Part shown: piece by piece, positions 19,577 to 27,935 of the stretch
Position numbering within the stretch: position 1 is the stretch's first letter
How the letters are laid out: every line of letters starts with the position of its first letter
Source of the DNA: Novipirellula artificiosorum
Lineage (GTDB): Bacteria > Planctomycetota > Planctomycetia > Pirellulales > Pirellulaceae
Direction of reading: 5' to 3'
NCBI RefSeq assembly: GCF_007860135.1
Contig: NZ_SJPV01000001.1
Span: forward strand, 863,199-927,198
DNA: 64,000 bases
Translations under genes and position numbers: made by a program
Notes under the pieces: model-generated
Database searches by the model: none
Seen by the model: only the letters and a program-made list of their open reading frames with translations
What the model was told of the DNA's origin: nothing

Positions 19577-20668
19577 CTATCGAACGACACGTCCGGAAGC
19601 GGATCCACCCATCAGGGCTTCCACTTCACTTCGAGTCGAGTAGTTAAAATCACCTTGAATCGAATGCTTCAAGCACGAGGCTGCGACAGCATAGTTGACT
19701 GCCATCTGCGAATCACTGAGTTCCGGCGTGGTCAAAGCAAACAGAAGCCCCCCCGCAAATGCATCGCCCCCGCCAACTCGGTCGACGATGTTCTTGATTT
19801 CGTAGGCTCGGTAATTCCCGTCCGAGTCGAGTGGCGCGAAAGCTGGCTGATCGGATGCGGCGTCGTAGAGCATGGCCCCCCAATTATTGTGGGATGCTGA
19901 AAGACTCTCGCGCAGAGTGATGGCCACCTTGCTGACATTCGGGAATTGAGTCACGACCTGACGCGCAACCTCCGGATAGCGGGACGTATCGAGTTTGCCA
20001 CTGTGCACGTGGGTGTTGCCAGCTCGAATGCCAAGCACATCATGGCAATCTTCTTCGTTGGCAATCACGACATCGATGGAGGGCAAAATGGTTTGCATCG
20101 TTTCTCGAGCCAATTGACGAGTGGATCGGGACGAATCCCACTTCCATAATTTCCCACGAAAATTCAAATCGATGGAAACCGAACAGCCAGCCGCCTTCGC
20201 TTTTTGTGCAGCGACCAAGGTGGCGTGAGCAGCGTTCCTTGACAATGCAGGCGTGATTCCGCTCAGATGCAACCACTGGGCATCATCGAAAACCGCATCC
20301 CAGTCGTAGCGATCCGCGGGCGTGATCGCCACCGCCGAGTCCGCACGGTCGTAAATCACGTTACTGGGGCGCTGGTTGGCACCGGTTTCCAAGAAATAAA
20401 GCCCCAGCCGTCCCTCATCCGTGCGCAGCACATGCGTGGTATCGATTCCCATCGCGCGAACGGAATCCATGGTCGCTTCCGCCAAGGCATGTTTCGGTAG
20501 CGCCGTGACATACCGAGCCTTCCCACCGAAGTTGCAAATCGACGCTGCAACACTCGCTTCCGCCCCGGCATACGTGACTTCCAAGCCGCGGGTCTGACGA
20601 AGGCGAAGATTCCCAGGTGCCGCCAATCGGCCCATGATTTCTCCAAACGTGACGATCGGCTTGCTCAT
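19577..20668 (-). CDS. kdgK: 2-keto-3-deoxygluconate kinase (PfkB family)
   Basis: Phosphorylates 2-keto-3-deoxy sugar acids, making the substrate of the adjacent aldolase. The 363-aa protein is a PfkB kinase: N-terminal VTFGEIMGRLAAPG and VTYAGAEASVA (substrate recognition), and the ATP/anion-hole signature DRVGGGDAFAGGLLFAL with catalytic Asp. The frame is open 60 bases upstream, but the ATG at 20668 overlaps the eda stop as ATGA (20665-20668), which indicates translational coupling and settles the start. It sits between eda and a sulfatase in the leftward train. KDG versus 2-keto-3-deoxygalactonate specificity is uncertain. Confidence 0.92.
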   Translation of the reverse strand: MSKPIVTFGEIMGRLAAPGNLRLRQTRGLEVTYAGAEASVAASICNFGGKARYVTALPKHALAEATMDSVRAMGIDTTHVLRTDEGRLGLYFLETGANQRPSNVIYDRADSAVAITPADRYDWDAVFDDAQWLHLSGITPALSRNAAHATLVAAQKAKAAGCSVSIDLNFRGKLWKWDSSRSTRQLARETMQTILPSIDVVIANEEDCHDVLGIRAGNTHVHSGKLDTSRYPEVARQVVTQFPNVSKVAITLRESLSASHNNWGAMLYDAASDQPAFAPLDSDGNYRAYEIKNIVDRVGGGDAFAGGLLFALTTPELSDSQMAVNYAVAASCLKHSIQGDFNYSTRSEVEALMGGSASGRVVR

Positions 20669-21318
20669 TGATTGTCCTTCGTTAAGCGTTTGATGACCTC
20701 TGCGGCGCGGGCGGTGATTCCGGCCCAATTCTCGTTATCCACCCACTCTTTCTTGACGATCCATGACCCGCCGATCGCCGGCACATTGGGCTCGCACAGA
20801 TACGCCGACATGTTTTCAGCGTCCAATCCGCCTAACGGGAAATACTGAATGCCCAAATGTTTGTAGGGCGCTGCCATGCTGCGCAAGTAGGGAATCCCCC
20901 CCGAGGCTTCCGCCGGGAAAAACTTGACGAATCGGCAACCGAGTTCGATTGCTGCCTCGAGTTCCGAAGGAGTCGCAATGCCCGGCGCAAAGGGCAGCCC
21001 CGCTTGCTGTGCCGCACGGACCACACGGGGATTCATTCCAGGAGCAACGCCAAAATCCGCCCCCACCGCTTTGACTTCTTCCGCCGTTTCCGGCGAAAGG
21101 ATCGTCCCCACTCCGACAAACATTTCGGGGACGTCCGCACAAACCGCCTTCAATGCATCCATCGCTGCGGGAGTCCGGAGCGTCAACTCGATCGCGTCAA
21201 TTCCACCGGCCAACAACGCGCGCGTCAGCGGCACCGCATGCTCGGCGTTCTCAACGGAGAAGCCAGCGACCACGCGAGATTGCTTCAACCGCTGCAGGAG
21301 TTCTTCGGGAAATGCCAT
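20665..21318 (-). CDS. eda: KDPG (2-keto-3-deoxy-6-phosphogluconate) aldolase
   Basis: Class-I aldolase cleaving KDPG to pyruvate and glyceraldehyde-3-phosphate. The 217-aa length fits. Catalytic residues are visible: E44 in DAIELTLRTP and the Schiff-base Lys K132 in CRFVKFFPAEASGG. The glycine-rich phosphate loop FVGVGTILSPE is present. It overlaps kdgK by four bases and follows the aldehyde dehydrogenase by 75 bases. Together with kdgK and the dehydratase it completes a sugar-acid to pyruvate route. A 4-hydroxy-2-oxoglutarate or phospho-galactonate aldolase role is possible, as the family is promiscuous. Confidence 0.94.
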   Translation of the reverse strand: MAFPEELLQRLKQSRVVAGFSVENAEHAVPLTRALLAGGIDAIELTLRTPAAMDALKAVCADVPEMFVGVGTILSPETAEEVKAVGADFGVAPGMNPRVVRAAQQAGLPFAPGIATPSELEAAIELGCRFVKFFPAEASGGIPYLRSMAAPYKHLGIQYFPLGGLDAENMSAYLCEPNVPAIGGSWIVKKEWVDNENWAGITARAAEVIKRLTKDNQ

Positions 21319-21393
21319 TACGGAGCCGCTTCCATGAACTCAACGGGCGATCCGCTGTGACGGGCTTGGAGGTCCATCGTTTCTTTCCTAAGT

Positions 21394-22833
21394 TTAGGGG
21401 GAAATCAATACCGAAACACGCTTGAGCGTCAAGTATTCCTGCAAACTGTAGCGAGAGCAATCATTACCGACACCACTCTGCTTAACGCCACCGTGAGGCA
21501 ATTGCACGGCATAGTGCACTTCGTTCACACAAACACTTCCCGCTTCGATGTCGGCCGCCGCACGCAGGCCGCGTGACAGATTCGTTGTATAGACGTAAGC
21601 CGCTAATCCATATTCGGTATCGTTCGCCATCGCGATCACGTCATCCTCGTCGGTAAACCGAATCACCGGCAGCACAGGGCCAAAGATCTCGTCGCACGTG
21701 AGTCGCATGTCCGGCCGAACATCTCGCAGAATCGTTGGCTCCAAGTAGAAACCCGTAGCGGGTTGCGACGGAATTTTCCCGCCGCACACGATCGAGGCGC
21801 CTTGTTGCTCGGCCAACTCCACCAATTCGAGCACGCGACCGCGGTCCTTTGCGGTCAACATCGGGCCCATCCTACGACCTTCGCCGCGCCCTGCCCCAAG
21901 CGTGATCCCCGATGCATGTTGCTTTGCGGCCTCGATAAAGGACTCGTAGACCGATTCGTGGACGAAACAGCGGTTGGGCGAAACGCAAACCTGACCTGTG
22001 TTGGCAAACTTCAAGTCCACCACACTCGTCGCCGCGGCCTGAATGTCGGCATCATCATAGACGACCACCGGGGCGTTGCCGCCAAGTTCCACGGAGAAGT
22101 GCTTCACGTTGGTGCAGGATGATCTCATCGCGCCGACGCCAGCACGCGTGGAGCCGATCATGGTAAACATCGATGGGATATCGCTTTCCAACAGCGGCCC
22201 GGTCACATCATAGTCCGTGCCACTGATGACGTTCACGACGCCATCGGGTACACCCGACTCGACCAGCAATTCGGCACACCGCAGGGTCGCAAGGGGTGTC
22301 AACTGCGATGGTTTGATAATCGCCGTACAACCTGACGCCAGTACGGGCCCCAATTTGTAACCGAGGTTCAGCAGCGGAAAGTTCCACGCCAAGTAACCGA
22401 CGACCACGCCGAGTGGTTGACGTTGAATGTAGTGCAGGAAACGCCCATCGGGATCAGGGATCACGGGTTGATCAATGCGAGCCGCTTCTTCGCAGAAAAA
22501 GCGAAGGCAGGTGATCAGCATGCCGAAGTCATACTCCGCATTGTCGAGTGGCTTGCCCGTTTCGGCAATCAAAAGATCAAGGATCTCGTCCCGATGTTGC
22601 TCGAGTCGCTTCGCATAGCCCAAGATAAGTGGCTGTCGCTGAGACAACGGCATCCGCGACCATGTCTTAAAAGCAACCCGAGCGGACGTGAGAGCCAGTT
22701 GGATGTTTGCCGCATCCACTTCGGGCGCCTCGCCGATGACCTCTTCGGTCGCCGGATTGGTGACGGGAAATGTTTTCCCCGTCGTGATCGGTTTTCCGTT
22801 AATGAGCATCGAGAAAGGTTTTTTTGTCATCAT
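21394..22833 (-). CDS. NAD(P)-dependent aldehyde dehydrogenase
   Basis: Oxidises an aldehyde to a carboxylate in the cytoplasm. 479 aa, normal for the ALDH superfamily. Motifs: GYLAWNFPLLNLGYKLGPVLASG (cofactor site), IKPSQLTPLATL, the general base Glu in VELGGNAPVV and the catalytic C283 in NTGQVCVSPNR. It resembles succinate-semialdehyde, lactaldehyde or 2-oxoglutarate-semialdehyde dehydrogenases. Two adjacent ATGs (22833 and 22830) are possible starts; an open frame continues upstream but lacks similarity. In this operon it could oxidise the imported sugar or a short aldehyde; context does not decide. Confidence 0.92.
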   Translation of the reverse strand: MMTKKPFSMLINGKPITTGKTFPVTNPATEEVIGEAPEVDAANIQLALTSARVAFKTWSRMPLSQRQPLILGYAKRLEQHRDEILDLLIAETGKPLDNAEYDFGMLITCLRFFCEEAARIDQPVIPDPDGRFLHYIQRQPLGVVVGYLAWNFPLLNLGYKLGPVLASGCTAIIKPSQLTPLATLRCAELLVESGVPDGVVNVISGTDYDVTGPLLESDIPSMFTMIGSTRAGVGAMRSSCTNVKHFSVELGGNAPVVVYDDADIQAAATSVVDLKFANTGQVCVSPNRCFVHESVYESFIEAAKQHASGITLGAGRGEGRRMGPMLTAKDRGRVLELVELAEQQGASIVCGGKIPSQPATGFYLEPTILRDVRPDMRLTCDEIFGPVLPVIRFTDEDDVIAMANDTEYGLAAYVYTTNLSRGLRAAADIEAGSVCVNEVHYAVQLPHGGVKQSGVGNDCSRYSLQEYLTLKRVSVLISP

Positions 22834-22942
22834 TCTTGCAGGGTTCGAGGTAGGAGCATCGAAGAGACAGGTGCCAAAGCGTGAGGGAATTCGAACGAGT
22901 GCGTCAAAAGCTGAGTGACGGTGCGAAGGGCAACAGCAGGGC

Positions 22943-24097
22943 CTACGCCTTGACTTCGGTTTCCCGCACTTCAAAAGACTTCATCGCATCCTCCTTCACC
23001 GTCACGCCAAGTCCCGGGCCGGTTGGCACTTGCGCCACTCCGTTCTCAACCCTGACAGGAACGTCAAACAACTCGTCACGCAGTGCATTGGGGGTACGGT
23101 CATATTCTAACAGGGATGGGGCAACTTCCTTACGGCCCGGCTCACGATACCCCGAAGCCAAAAAGTGAGTTGCCGCAGCGAGGTTCAACATCGTCCCCCA
23201 GCAGTGCGGCACCACGTTGATCCCCATCGAAGACGCCAGGCTGCGGATTTTCAACGCCTCGGAGATGCCACCACAATAGGCCAAATCAGGCTGCGCAATT
23301 TGAACACCGCCGGTGGACAACAGCCGCTGAAAGCCGTATCGCGTCTGCTCGCACTCGCCGGTTGCAATGGGGATATCGACTTTATCTTGCAATTGTCGAA
23401 ATTGGTTCTCGAACTCGGGCGACAGCGGCTCTTCGAACCACCCAAAACCGTGTTCACTCAACACCCGTCCGATCTGAATCGCTTCGGGCAAGTCGTAAGC
23501 ATGATTCGAGTCGGCCATCATCGTCATGTTTGGCAACGCCTTACGCATCGCTTCCACTTGGCGAATGTCAAATGCCAGGTTCTTGCCGACCTTGATCTTT
23601 AGCGCCTGAAATCCCTGCTGCTCATAGCAAGTCGCCTCCTCGACGATCGACAAGATCAGATCCGCTTCGGACATCTCTTTGAAATACATACCGGTCGCGT
23701 AACAAGGAACTTGGTCGACGTAGCGACCGCCCATCAAATCCGAGACCGACACACCGAGCGTCTTGCCGCGCAGATCCCAGAGCGCCATGTCGATTCCTGA
23801 CATCGCGCCCATCATGATGCCACCGCGTGCAAAATCGAGACTGGCTCGCCACATCGTGTGCCACAACACATCGGTCGCGAGTGCGTCTTGCCCCATCAAC
23901 CGCGGTGCGTAGAAACTGGTGATCGCAGCTTGGTAGACTTCCGATGGGCCATAGCACTCACCCCACCCGGTCGTACCGTCTTCGGCGACGATCTCCACCC
24001 ACAACGTGTTGCGGGTGTCGTAGAACCACTGGGAAAAACCGAACGGCGTTTCCAAATGGTCTCGCAAATGATGGGTCCGGATACACTTGATTTTCAA
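22943..24097 (-). CDS. Enolase-superfamily sugar-acid dehydratase (mandelate racemase-like)
   Basis: Likely dehydrates an aldonate or uronate-derived acid to a 2-keto-3-deoxy acid, the substrate of kdgK. The 384-aa protein has the capping-domain start (IKCIRTHHLRDHLETPFGF), the base motif K167-I-K169 in ALKIKVGK, metal ligands in MADSNHAYD, GWFEEPL and ATGECEQTRYG, and a catalytic His region NVVPHCWGT. It belongs to the mandelate racemase subgroup; galactonate, gluconate, rhamnonate or fuconate could be substrates. The start is a TTG at 24097, supported by a GAGGCAGAAG Shine-Dalgarno-like tract 5-10 bases upstream and by the family's usual N-terminus. It lies 44 bases after the transporter. 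Confidence 0.9.
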   Translation of the reverse strand: MKIKCIRTHHLRDHLETPFGFSQWFYDTRNTLWVEIVAEDGTTGWGECYGPSEVYQAAITSFYAPRLMGQDALATDVLWHTMWRASLDFARGGIMMGAMSGIDMALWDLRGKTLGVSVSDLMGGRYVDQVPCYATGMYFKEMSEADLILSIVEEATCYEQQGFQALKIKVGKNLAFDIRQVEAMRKALPNMTMMADSNHAYDLPEAIQIGRVLSEHGFGWFEEPLSPEFENQFRQLQDKVDIPIATGECEQTRYGFQRLLSTGGVQIAQPDLAYCGGISEALKIRSLASSMGINVVPHCWGTMLNLAAATHFLASGYREPGRKEVAPSLLEYDRTPNALRDELFDVPVRVENGVAQVPTGPGLGVTVKEDAMKSFEVRETEVKA

Positions 24098-24141
24098 AAC
24101 TTCTGCCTCATGGATTCGAAAGATTCAATCGTCTGTTTCTG

Positions 24142-25224
24142 CTACGCGTTAGCGACCCAAACCATCTGCTCTTGCACCAGCGTCTCTTCTGGTTTCAGTG
24201 TCGAAGCGTATGCCATGACCACCGTCGCAATGATGATCACCAACACGCCAAGCGACATCAACTTCAACGGCCCATGCATCCCCTTCCATTCACCAGTCAA
24301 GAGTGCGGCGATGTTGCTGACAATCAGTGAAAGTCCCAACATCACAGGCCAACAAATCATCGTCCCAATGTCACCCATCAGCGCGACACCTTGCCCATAG
24401 ATTCCCAGTGCTGCAAACCACAACAGCCCCGCAATCACCGCCCATTTCAGCGCACTCAACCCACCTGGCGTCTTAAAGGAACCAAACGACCTGTTCTTGA
24501 TCAATAGAAAAACGGCATAACCGGCATTCATGAGATAGGCTCCCGACAACACGACCACCCAACGAGCCAATGCCGTGTTTCGTTGCAGCGCACCCGCCTG
24601 CTCGGCAATCCGGCCCACTTCCGATGTGTTGTCAAAACCAACGGCAAGCATCGCAGAAAAGATTCCACTCAACGAGGCAATGATCAGCCCCATGCGAAAG
24701 GCCTTGCCTTTCTTGATACCTTCCAGATCGACATTCGCTTCGGCGAGCTTTCGGTCACGCTGCAATCCGGCGATCGTCACAATCACCACGGCAACCGCCA
24801 ACAACAGCAACCCGGCAAATAGAAAGGGCAAACTCGCGGGATTGACCGAATCAAACTTCAAAAACAAGGGGATCAGCGCACCGGCAATCGAACAAAGCCC
24901 CATCACAATTCCATAGGTCAGCGACATGCCGATGTAGCCGACCGAAACACCGAACATGATCCCCCCGACGCCCCAAACAAAGCCGAGCATCGCGCCGGTG
25001 ACAAGTTCATCCGCCGGAGCCTGAGCCAGGACCGCGCCGAGATCCGGCACCACCAACAACGCCCAGAGGAGCGGAAAAACCACCATGGCCACCGTCGCAT
25101 GAACCAGCCACCATGCCTCCCAGGCGAGCGGCTTGACATACTTCATGCCCAGCCCAAAGGTACCTTGAAACAGACTGGCGATCAGCACCAGCACCAAAGG
25201 AAAAAGGATGTCGCTCATTGCCAT
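24142..25224 (-). CDS. RhaT-like sugar/proton symporter
   Basis: Inner-membrane transporter of 360 aa with about ten hydrophobic helices. It resembles the L-rhamnose-proton symporter family (GLGMKYVKPLAWEAWWL, WGVGGIMFGVSVGYIGMSLTYGIVMG, and an EWKGM cytoplasmic turn). The frame is open further upstream, but AGGA six bases before the ATG at 25224 and the immediate hydrophobic start favour that one. It is the first gene of the leftward train, 174 bases from operator 1. It probably imports the monosaccharide or sugar acid released by the surface sulfatases and glycosidases; rhamnose itself is not certain because rhamnose isomerase/kinase genes are absent here. Confidence 0.9.
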   Translation of the reverse strand: MAMSDILFPLVLVLIASLFQGTFGLGMKYVKPLAWEAWWLVHATVAMVVFPLLWALLVVPDLGAVLAQAPADELVTGAMLGFVWGVGGIMFGVSVGYIGMSLTYGIVMGLCSIAGALIPLFLKFDSVNPASLPFLFAGLLLLAVAVVIVTIAGLQRDRKLAEANVDLEGIKKGKAFRMGLIIASLSGIFSAMLAVGFDNTSEVGRIAEQAGALQRNTALARWVVVLSGAYLMNAGYAVFLLIKNRSFGSFKTPGGLSALKWAVIAGLLWFAALGIYGQGVALMGDIGTMICWPVMLGLSLIVSNIAALLTGEWKGMHGPLKLMSLGVLVIIIATVVMAYASTLKPEETLVQEQMVWVANA

Positions 25225-25397
25225 TGCTGTTCCTAGCCCATTTTCGTTGAGACTTGAGTCCCCGAGAACGCCCGTACCCAAAGCGGCTTGGCGAACCGGG
25301 AATGAGGTTGTGGAATCACGAAACGCTCGGTCTACTGATTCGGCGCCCACTTGCCATGGCAGACCGCGCCTTCGAGACGACACCCGCAGTTCGCGGG

Positions 25398-25412
25398 TAT
25401 TGTATTACAATA
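25398..25412. promoter_or_regulatory. Operator 1: perfect palindrome TATTGTATTACAATA
   Basis: A perfect 15-base inverted repeat (7-base arms, central T), identical to the site at 26377-26391. Its core TTGTATTACAA fits the FadR-subfamily GntR operator pattern TNGTNNNACNA. It lies 13 bases before the regulator ATG and 174 bases before the transporter ATG on the other strand, suiting control of the leftward train and autoregulation. Confidence 0.85.
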
Positions 25413-25425
25413 ACAACCTTGGTCA

Positions 25426-26148
25426 ATGGGGAATCCCTTGAAACGAGCCCAATCTCCTCGAAATCTCTGCGCCCAAGTGGTTCACGAACTGGGCAACCGA
25501 ATTCTTGCCGGCGATTTTGAGCCGGGCCAGCCCCTCCCTCAGGAAACAACCCTGTGCGATCAATTAGGGGTCAGCCGGACCGTCGTCCGCGAGGCGATCA
25601 AGTCACTCTCCGCAAAGGGACTCGTGCAATCACGCGCCAAACTGGGGACCCTCGTGCAACCCGCACGAGGCTGGAACTACCTCGATCCCGAAGTGCTTCA
25701 ATGGCAGTTGCAAGCAGACACCAGTGGACGCCAACTCTTTCACTTGACCGAATTTCGACGAACGATCGAACCCGCCGCCGCCGCTCTCGCAGCGGAACGC
25801 GCTAGCGACGAAGAACTGCAGGACATTGCGGATGCATGCGATGACATGCGACGCAATGCGGACGACGTCGATGCCTTCCTGGTAGCCGATCTCCGCTTTC
25901 ACACGTTGATCCTACACGCCACCGGCAACCCGTTCTTTGCACCCGTGGCCAACGCAATCAGTGTTGCGCTCGAATCGAGTCTGCGCGTGACGAATCGCCA
26001 ACCTGCTGACAACCGCACGTCGGTCCCTGTGCACCAAAAAGTGATGAAAGCGATTGTGGCACGCAAACCGAACGCAGCCCAAGCAGCCATGCGTGCGTTG
26101 CTGAACGACGCAGCGAGTCGAATCGATCGTGCCTCAAAGAAAACGTAA
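25426..26148 (+). CDS. FadR/GntR-family transcriptional regulator (FCD domain)
   Basis: DNA-binding repressor or activator, 240 aa. Residues ~10-75 are a winged helix (LGNRILAGDFEPGQPLPQE, then LGVSRTVVREAIKSLSAKGL, the recognition helix and wing). Residues ~95-230 form the FCD effector domain: FRRTIEPAAAALAAE with the Arg/Glu start, DLRFHTLILHATGNPFF with metal-ligand Asp/His, and HQKVMKAIVARKPNAA. Regulators of this group commonly bind sugar acids. It sits between the two divergent catabolic trains, with an identical palindrome near each, so it probably controls both. Its stop codon lies directly against a truncated inverted relative. Confidence 0.95.
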   Translation: MGNPLKRAQSPRNLCAQVVHELGNRILAGDFEPGQPLPQETTLCDQLGVSRTVVREAIKSLSAKGLVQSRAKLGTLVQPARGWNYLDPEVLQWQLQADTSGRQLFHLTEFRRTIEPAAAALAAERASDEELQDIADACDDMRRNADDVDAFLVADLRFHTLILHATGNPFFAPVANAISVALESSLRVTNRQPADNRTSVPVHQKVMKAIVARKPNAAQAAMRALLNDAASRIDRASKKT

Positions 26149-26335
26149 GCCCCTTGGCGGCCAAAGACTTGATCGCTTCGCGAACCACCGTTCGGCTGAC
26201 ACCCATCTGCTCGCACAAGGTCGACTCCTGCGGCAACAGAATTCCTGGAGCAAACTCACCGGCCAAGATTCGGCTTCCCAAATCATGAACGACTTGGCCA
26301 CATAAGTTCCGACGCGTCCGACGAGGCTGAATCAC
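26147..26335 (-). pseudogene. Truncated second FadR/GntR regulator (winged helix only)
   Basis: On the minus strand from a GTG at 26335, 62 residues match the winged helix of the intact regulator closely (LGSRILAGEFAPGILLPQE, MGVSRTVVREAIKSLAAKGL) but similarity ends exactly at KGL, where the intact gene's stop codon is reached. The FCD domain is absent. The frame stays open antisense into the 3' end of the intact gene (to 25958), giving a hypothetical 125-aa product. It is a diverged paralog (about 70% DNA identity by eye), not a recent copy. Most likely a remnant after deletion; expression as a short DNA-binding protein cannot be excluded. Confidence 0.8.
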
Positions 26336-26376
26336 GATATCGACTATTTTTTTTCATGGAGGATCGTTGACCTCCC

Positions 26377-26391
26377 TATTGTATTACAATA
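26377..26391. promoter_or_regulatory. Operator 2: identical palindrome TATTGTATTACAATA
   Basis: Exact copy of operator 1. It lies 42 bases before the GTG of the truncated regulator and 116 bases before the ATG of the sulfatase at 26507. This position suits control of the rightward sulfatase/GH127 train by the same FadR-type regulator. Confidence 0.85.
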
Positions 26392-26506
26392 ATATGATCC
26401 AGCAAGGGGCTGATCCGGATTCGAACTCCAGGTCGATACCTGCGATCCATCGCTCCCCGACTGCGGAGCCCCCTGCCCCACCCTTCAACCTCAAGGCTCG
26501 CCCATC

Positions 26507-27925
26507 ATGAAATTGCTTCTCACGGCAACGGCCGCCGCGGCTTGCTTGACCTGCTCCGTTGCCTTCACCTGCTCGGTGGCATGGCCAGCCGAGAAGCCAA
26601 ACATCGTACTGCTGTTCGCAGACGATGCGGGGTACGCCGACTTTGGATTCCAAGGCAGCCGCCAATTCAAGACACCTCACTTAGACGAGCTTGCCGCTTC
26701 CGGCGTTCGGCTGAACCAATTTTATGTGACCGCTTCCGTTTGTGGCCCGTCGCGGGCGGGCCTCTTAACGGGGCGATACCAACAGCGTTTTGGCTTTATC
26801 GAAAACAACGTGCCGGGCATCATGAGTCCCAACGGCCGTTTCAGCGGTGAAGAAATGGGGCTGCCCCTTGATCTGCCTACGATGGGGAACCACCTGCAAT
26901 CGCTTGGGTATCGCACCGCGATTTTTGGCAAATGGCACATGGGAGAAGCTGACCGATTTCATCCGACCAAGCGTGGCTTTGATGAGTTCTTTGGGTTTCG
27001 TGGTGGGGCACGAAGCTTTTTCGCTTACCCAACCAAGCGAATGCCAAATCTCGGTCGACGACTTGAACGAGGCTATGGTGATTTCAAAGAACACGAGGGT
27101 TATCTGACCGATGCGTTAGCCGACGAGGCTTGCGACTACATCGAGCGAAGCAAAGACAAGCCGTTTTTCGCCTACGTCTCCTTCAACGCGGTTCATACGC
27201 CGATGGAACCCGACCCAAAAGATCGAGAGGAGTTCCCCTCACTTCAAGGAAAACGTCGACAAGTCGCGCAAATGACTCTATCGCTTGACCGAGCCTGCGG
27301 CCAGATCATCCACAAACTCAATCAGCTTGGCCTTGCCGAGACCACCTTGGTTGTTTTTGCCAACGACAACGGCGGCCCGACCGATGCAAATGCTTCAAGC
27401 AACTATCCGCTCGCCGGAACGAAGGCCACTCAGCTCGAAGGCGGCATTCGTGTTCCAGGAATGATCGTATGGCCTGGGAAACTCGCACCGGGATCCGAGT
27501 ACCCTCATCCGGTCAGCACACTCGATCTTCTCCCTACCTTTGTGAAGGCAGCTGGAGGTGAACCGGCCAGCATGGATGGACTCGACGGCGTGGACCTCTT
27601 ACCTTACTTAACAGGAAGCCTCAGCGAACGTCCCCATCCGACGCTTTACTGGCAGATGGACAGTCGCGGCAGCATTCGCGACGGCGATTGGAAGATGATG
27701 CGATTTCCCGATCGCCCAGCCTATTTGTTCAACCTTGCCGACGATCCGTCCGAGCAGAACAACCTTGCCGACACCCATCCTGAATTGCTGAAGTCGCTGT
27801 ACGAGAAACTGTTTGCTTGGGAACTCGAATTGCAGCGTCCACTCTTTATGCTCCGACGCCAAGAAGAAGGCTGGGTGAGTACGCTGTTTGATACCTATCG
27901 GAAACCACCGCCCCAAAACGATTGA
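26507..27925 (+). CDS. Secreted type-I sulfatase
   Basis: A 472-aa sulfatase with a signal peptide (Ala/Leu-rich, cleavage near AWPAEK). Metal site D39-D40 in NIVLLFADDAGYADFG, formylglycine motif C79-G-P-S-R, then FGKWHMGE and LVVFANDNGGPTDANAS. It resembles arylsulfatase A / N-acetylgalactosamine-6-sulfatase-like enzymes. It is the first gene of the rightward train downstream of operator 2, and the first GH127 gene starts 10 bases after its stop, so sulfate removal and arabinoside cleavage are likely co-regulated. Confidence 0.93.
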   Translation: MKLLLTATAAAACLTCSVAFTCSVAWPAEKPNIVLLFADDAGYADFGFQGSRQFKTPHLDELAASGVRLNQFYVTASVCGPSRAGLLTGRYQQRFGFIENNVPGIMSPNGRFSGEEMGLPLDLPTMGNHLQSLGYRTAIFGKWHMGEADRFHPTKRGFDEFFGFRGGARSFFAYPTKRMPNLGRRLERGYGDFKEHEGYLTDALADEACDYIERSKDKPFFAYVSFNAVHTPMEPDPKDREEFPSLQGKRRQVAQMTLSLDRACGQIIHKLNQLGLAETTLVVFANDNGGPTDANASSNYPLAGTKATQLEGGIRVPGMIVWPGKLAPGSEYPHPVSTLDLLPTFVKAAGGEPASMDGLDGVDLLPYLTGSLSERPHPTLYWQMDSRGSIRDGDWKMMRFPDRPAYLFNLADDPSEQNNLADTHPELLKSLYEKLFAWELELQRPLFMLRRQEEGWVSTLFDTYRKPPPQND

Positions 27926-27935
27926 AGTTCTGAGC

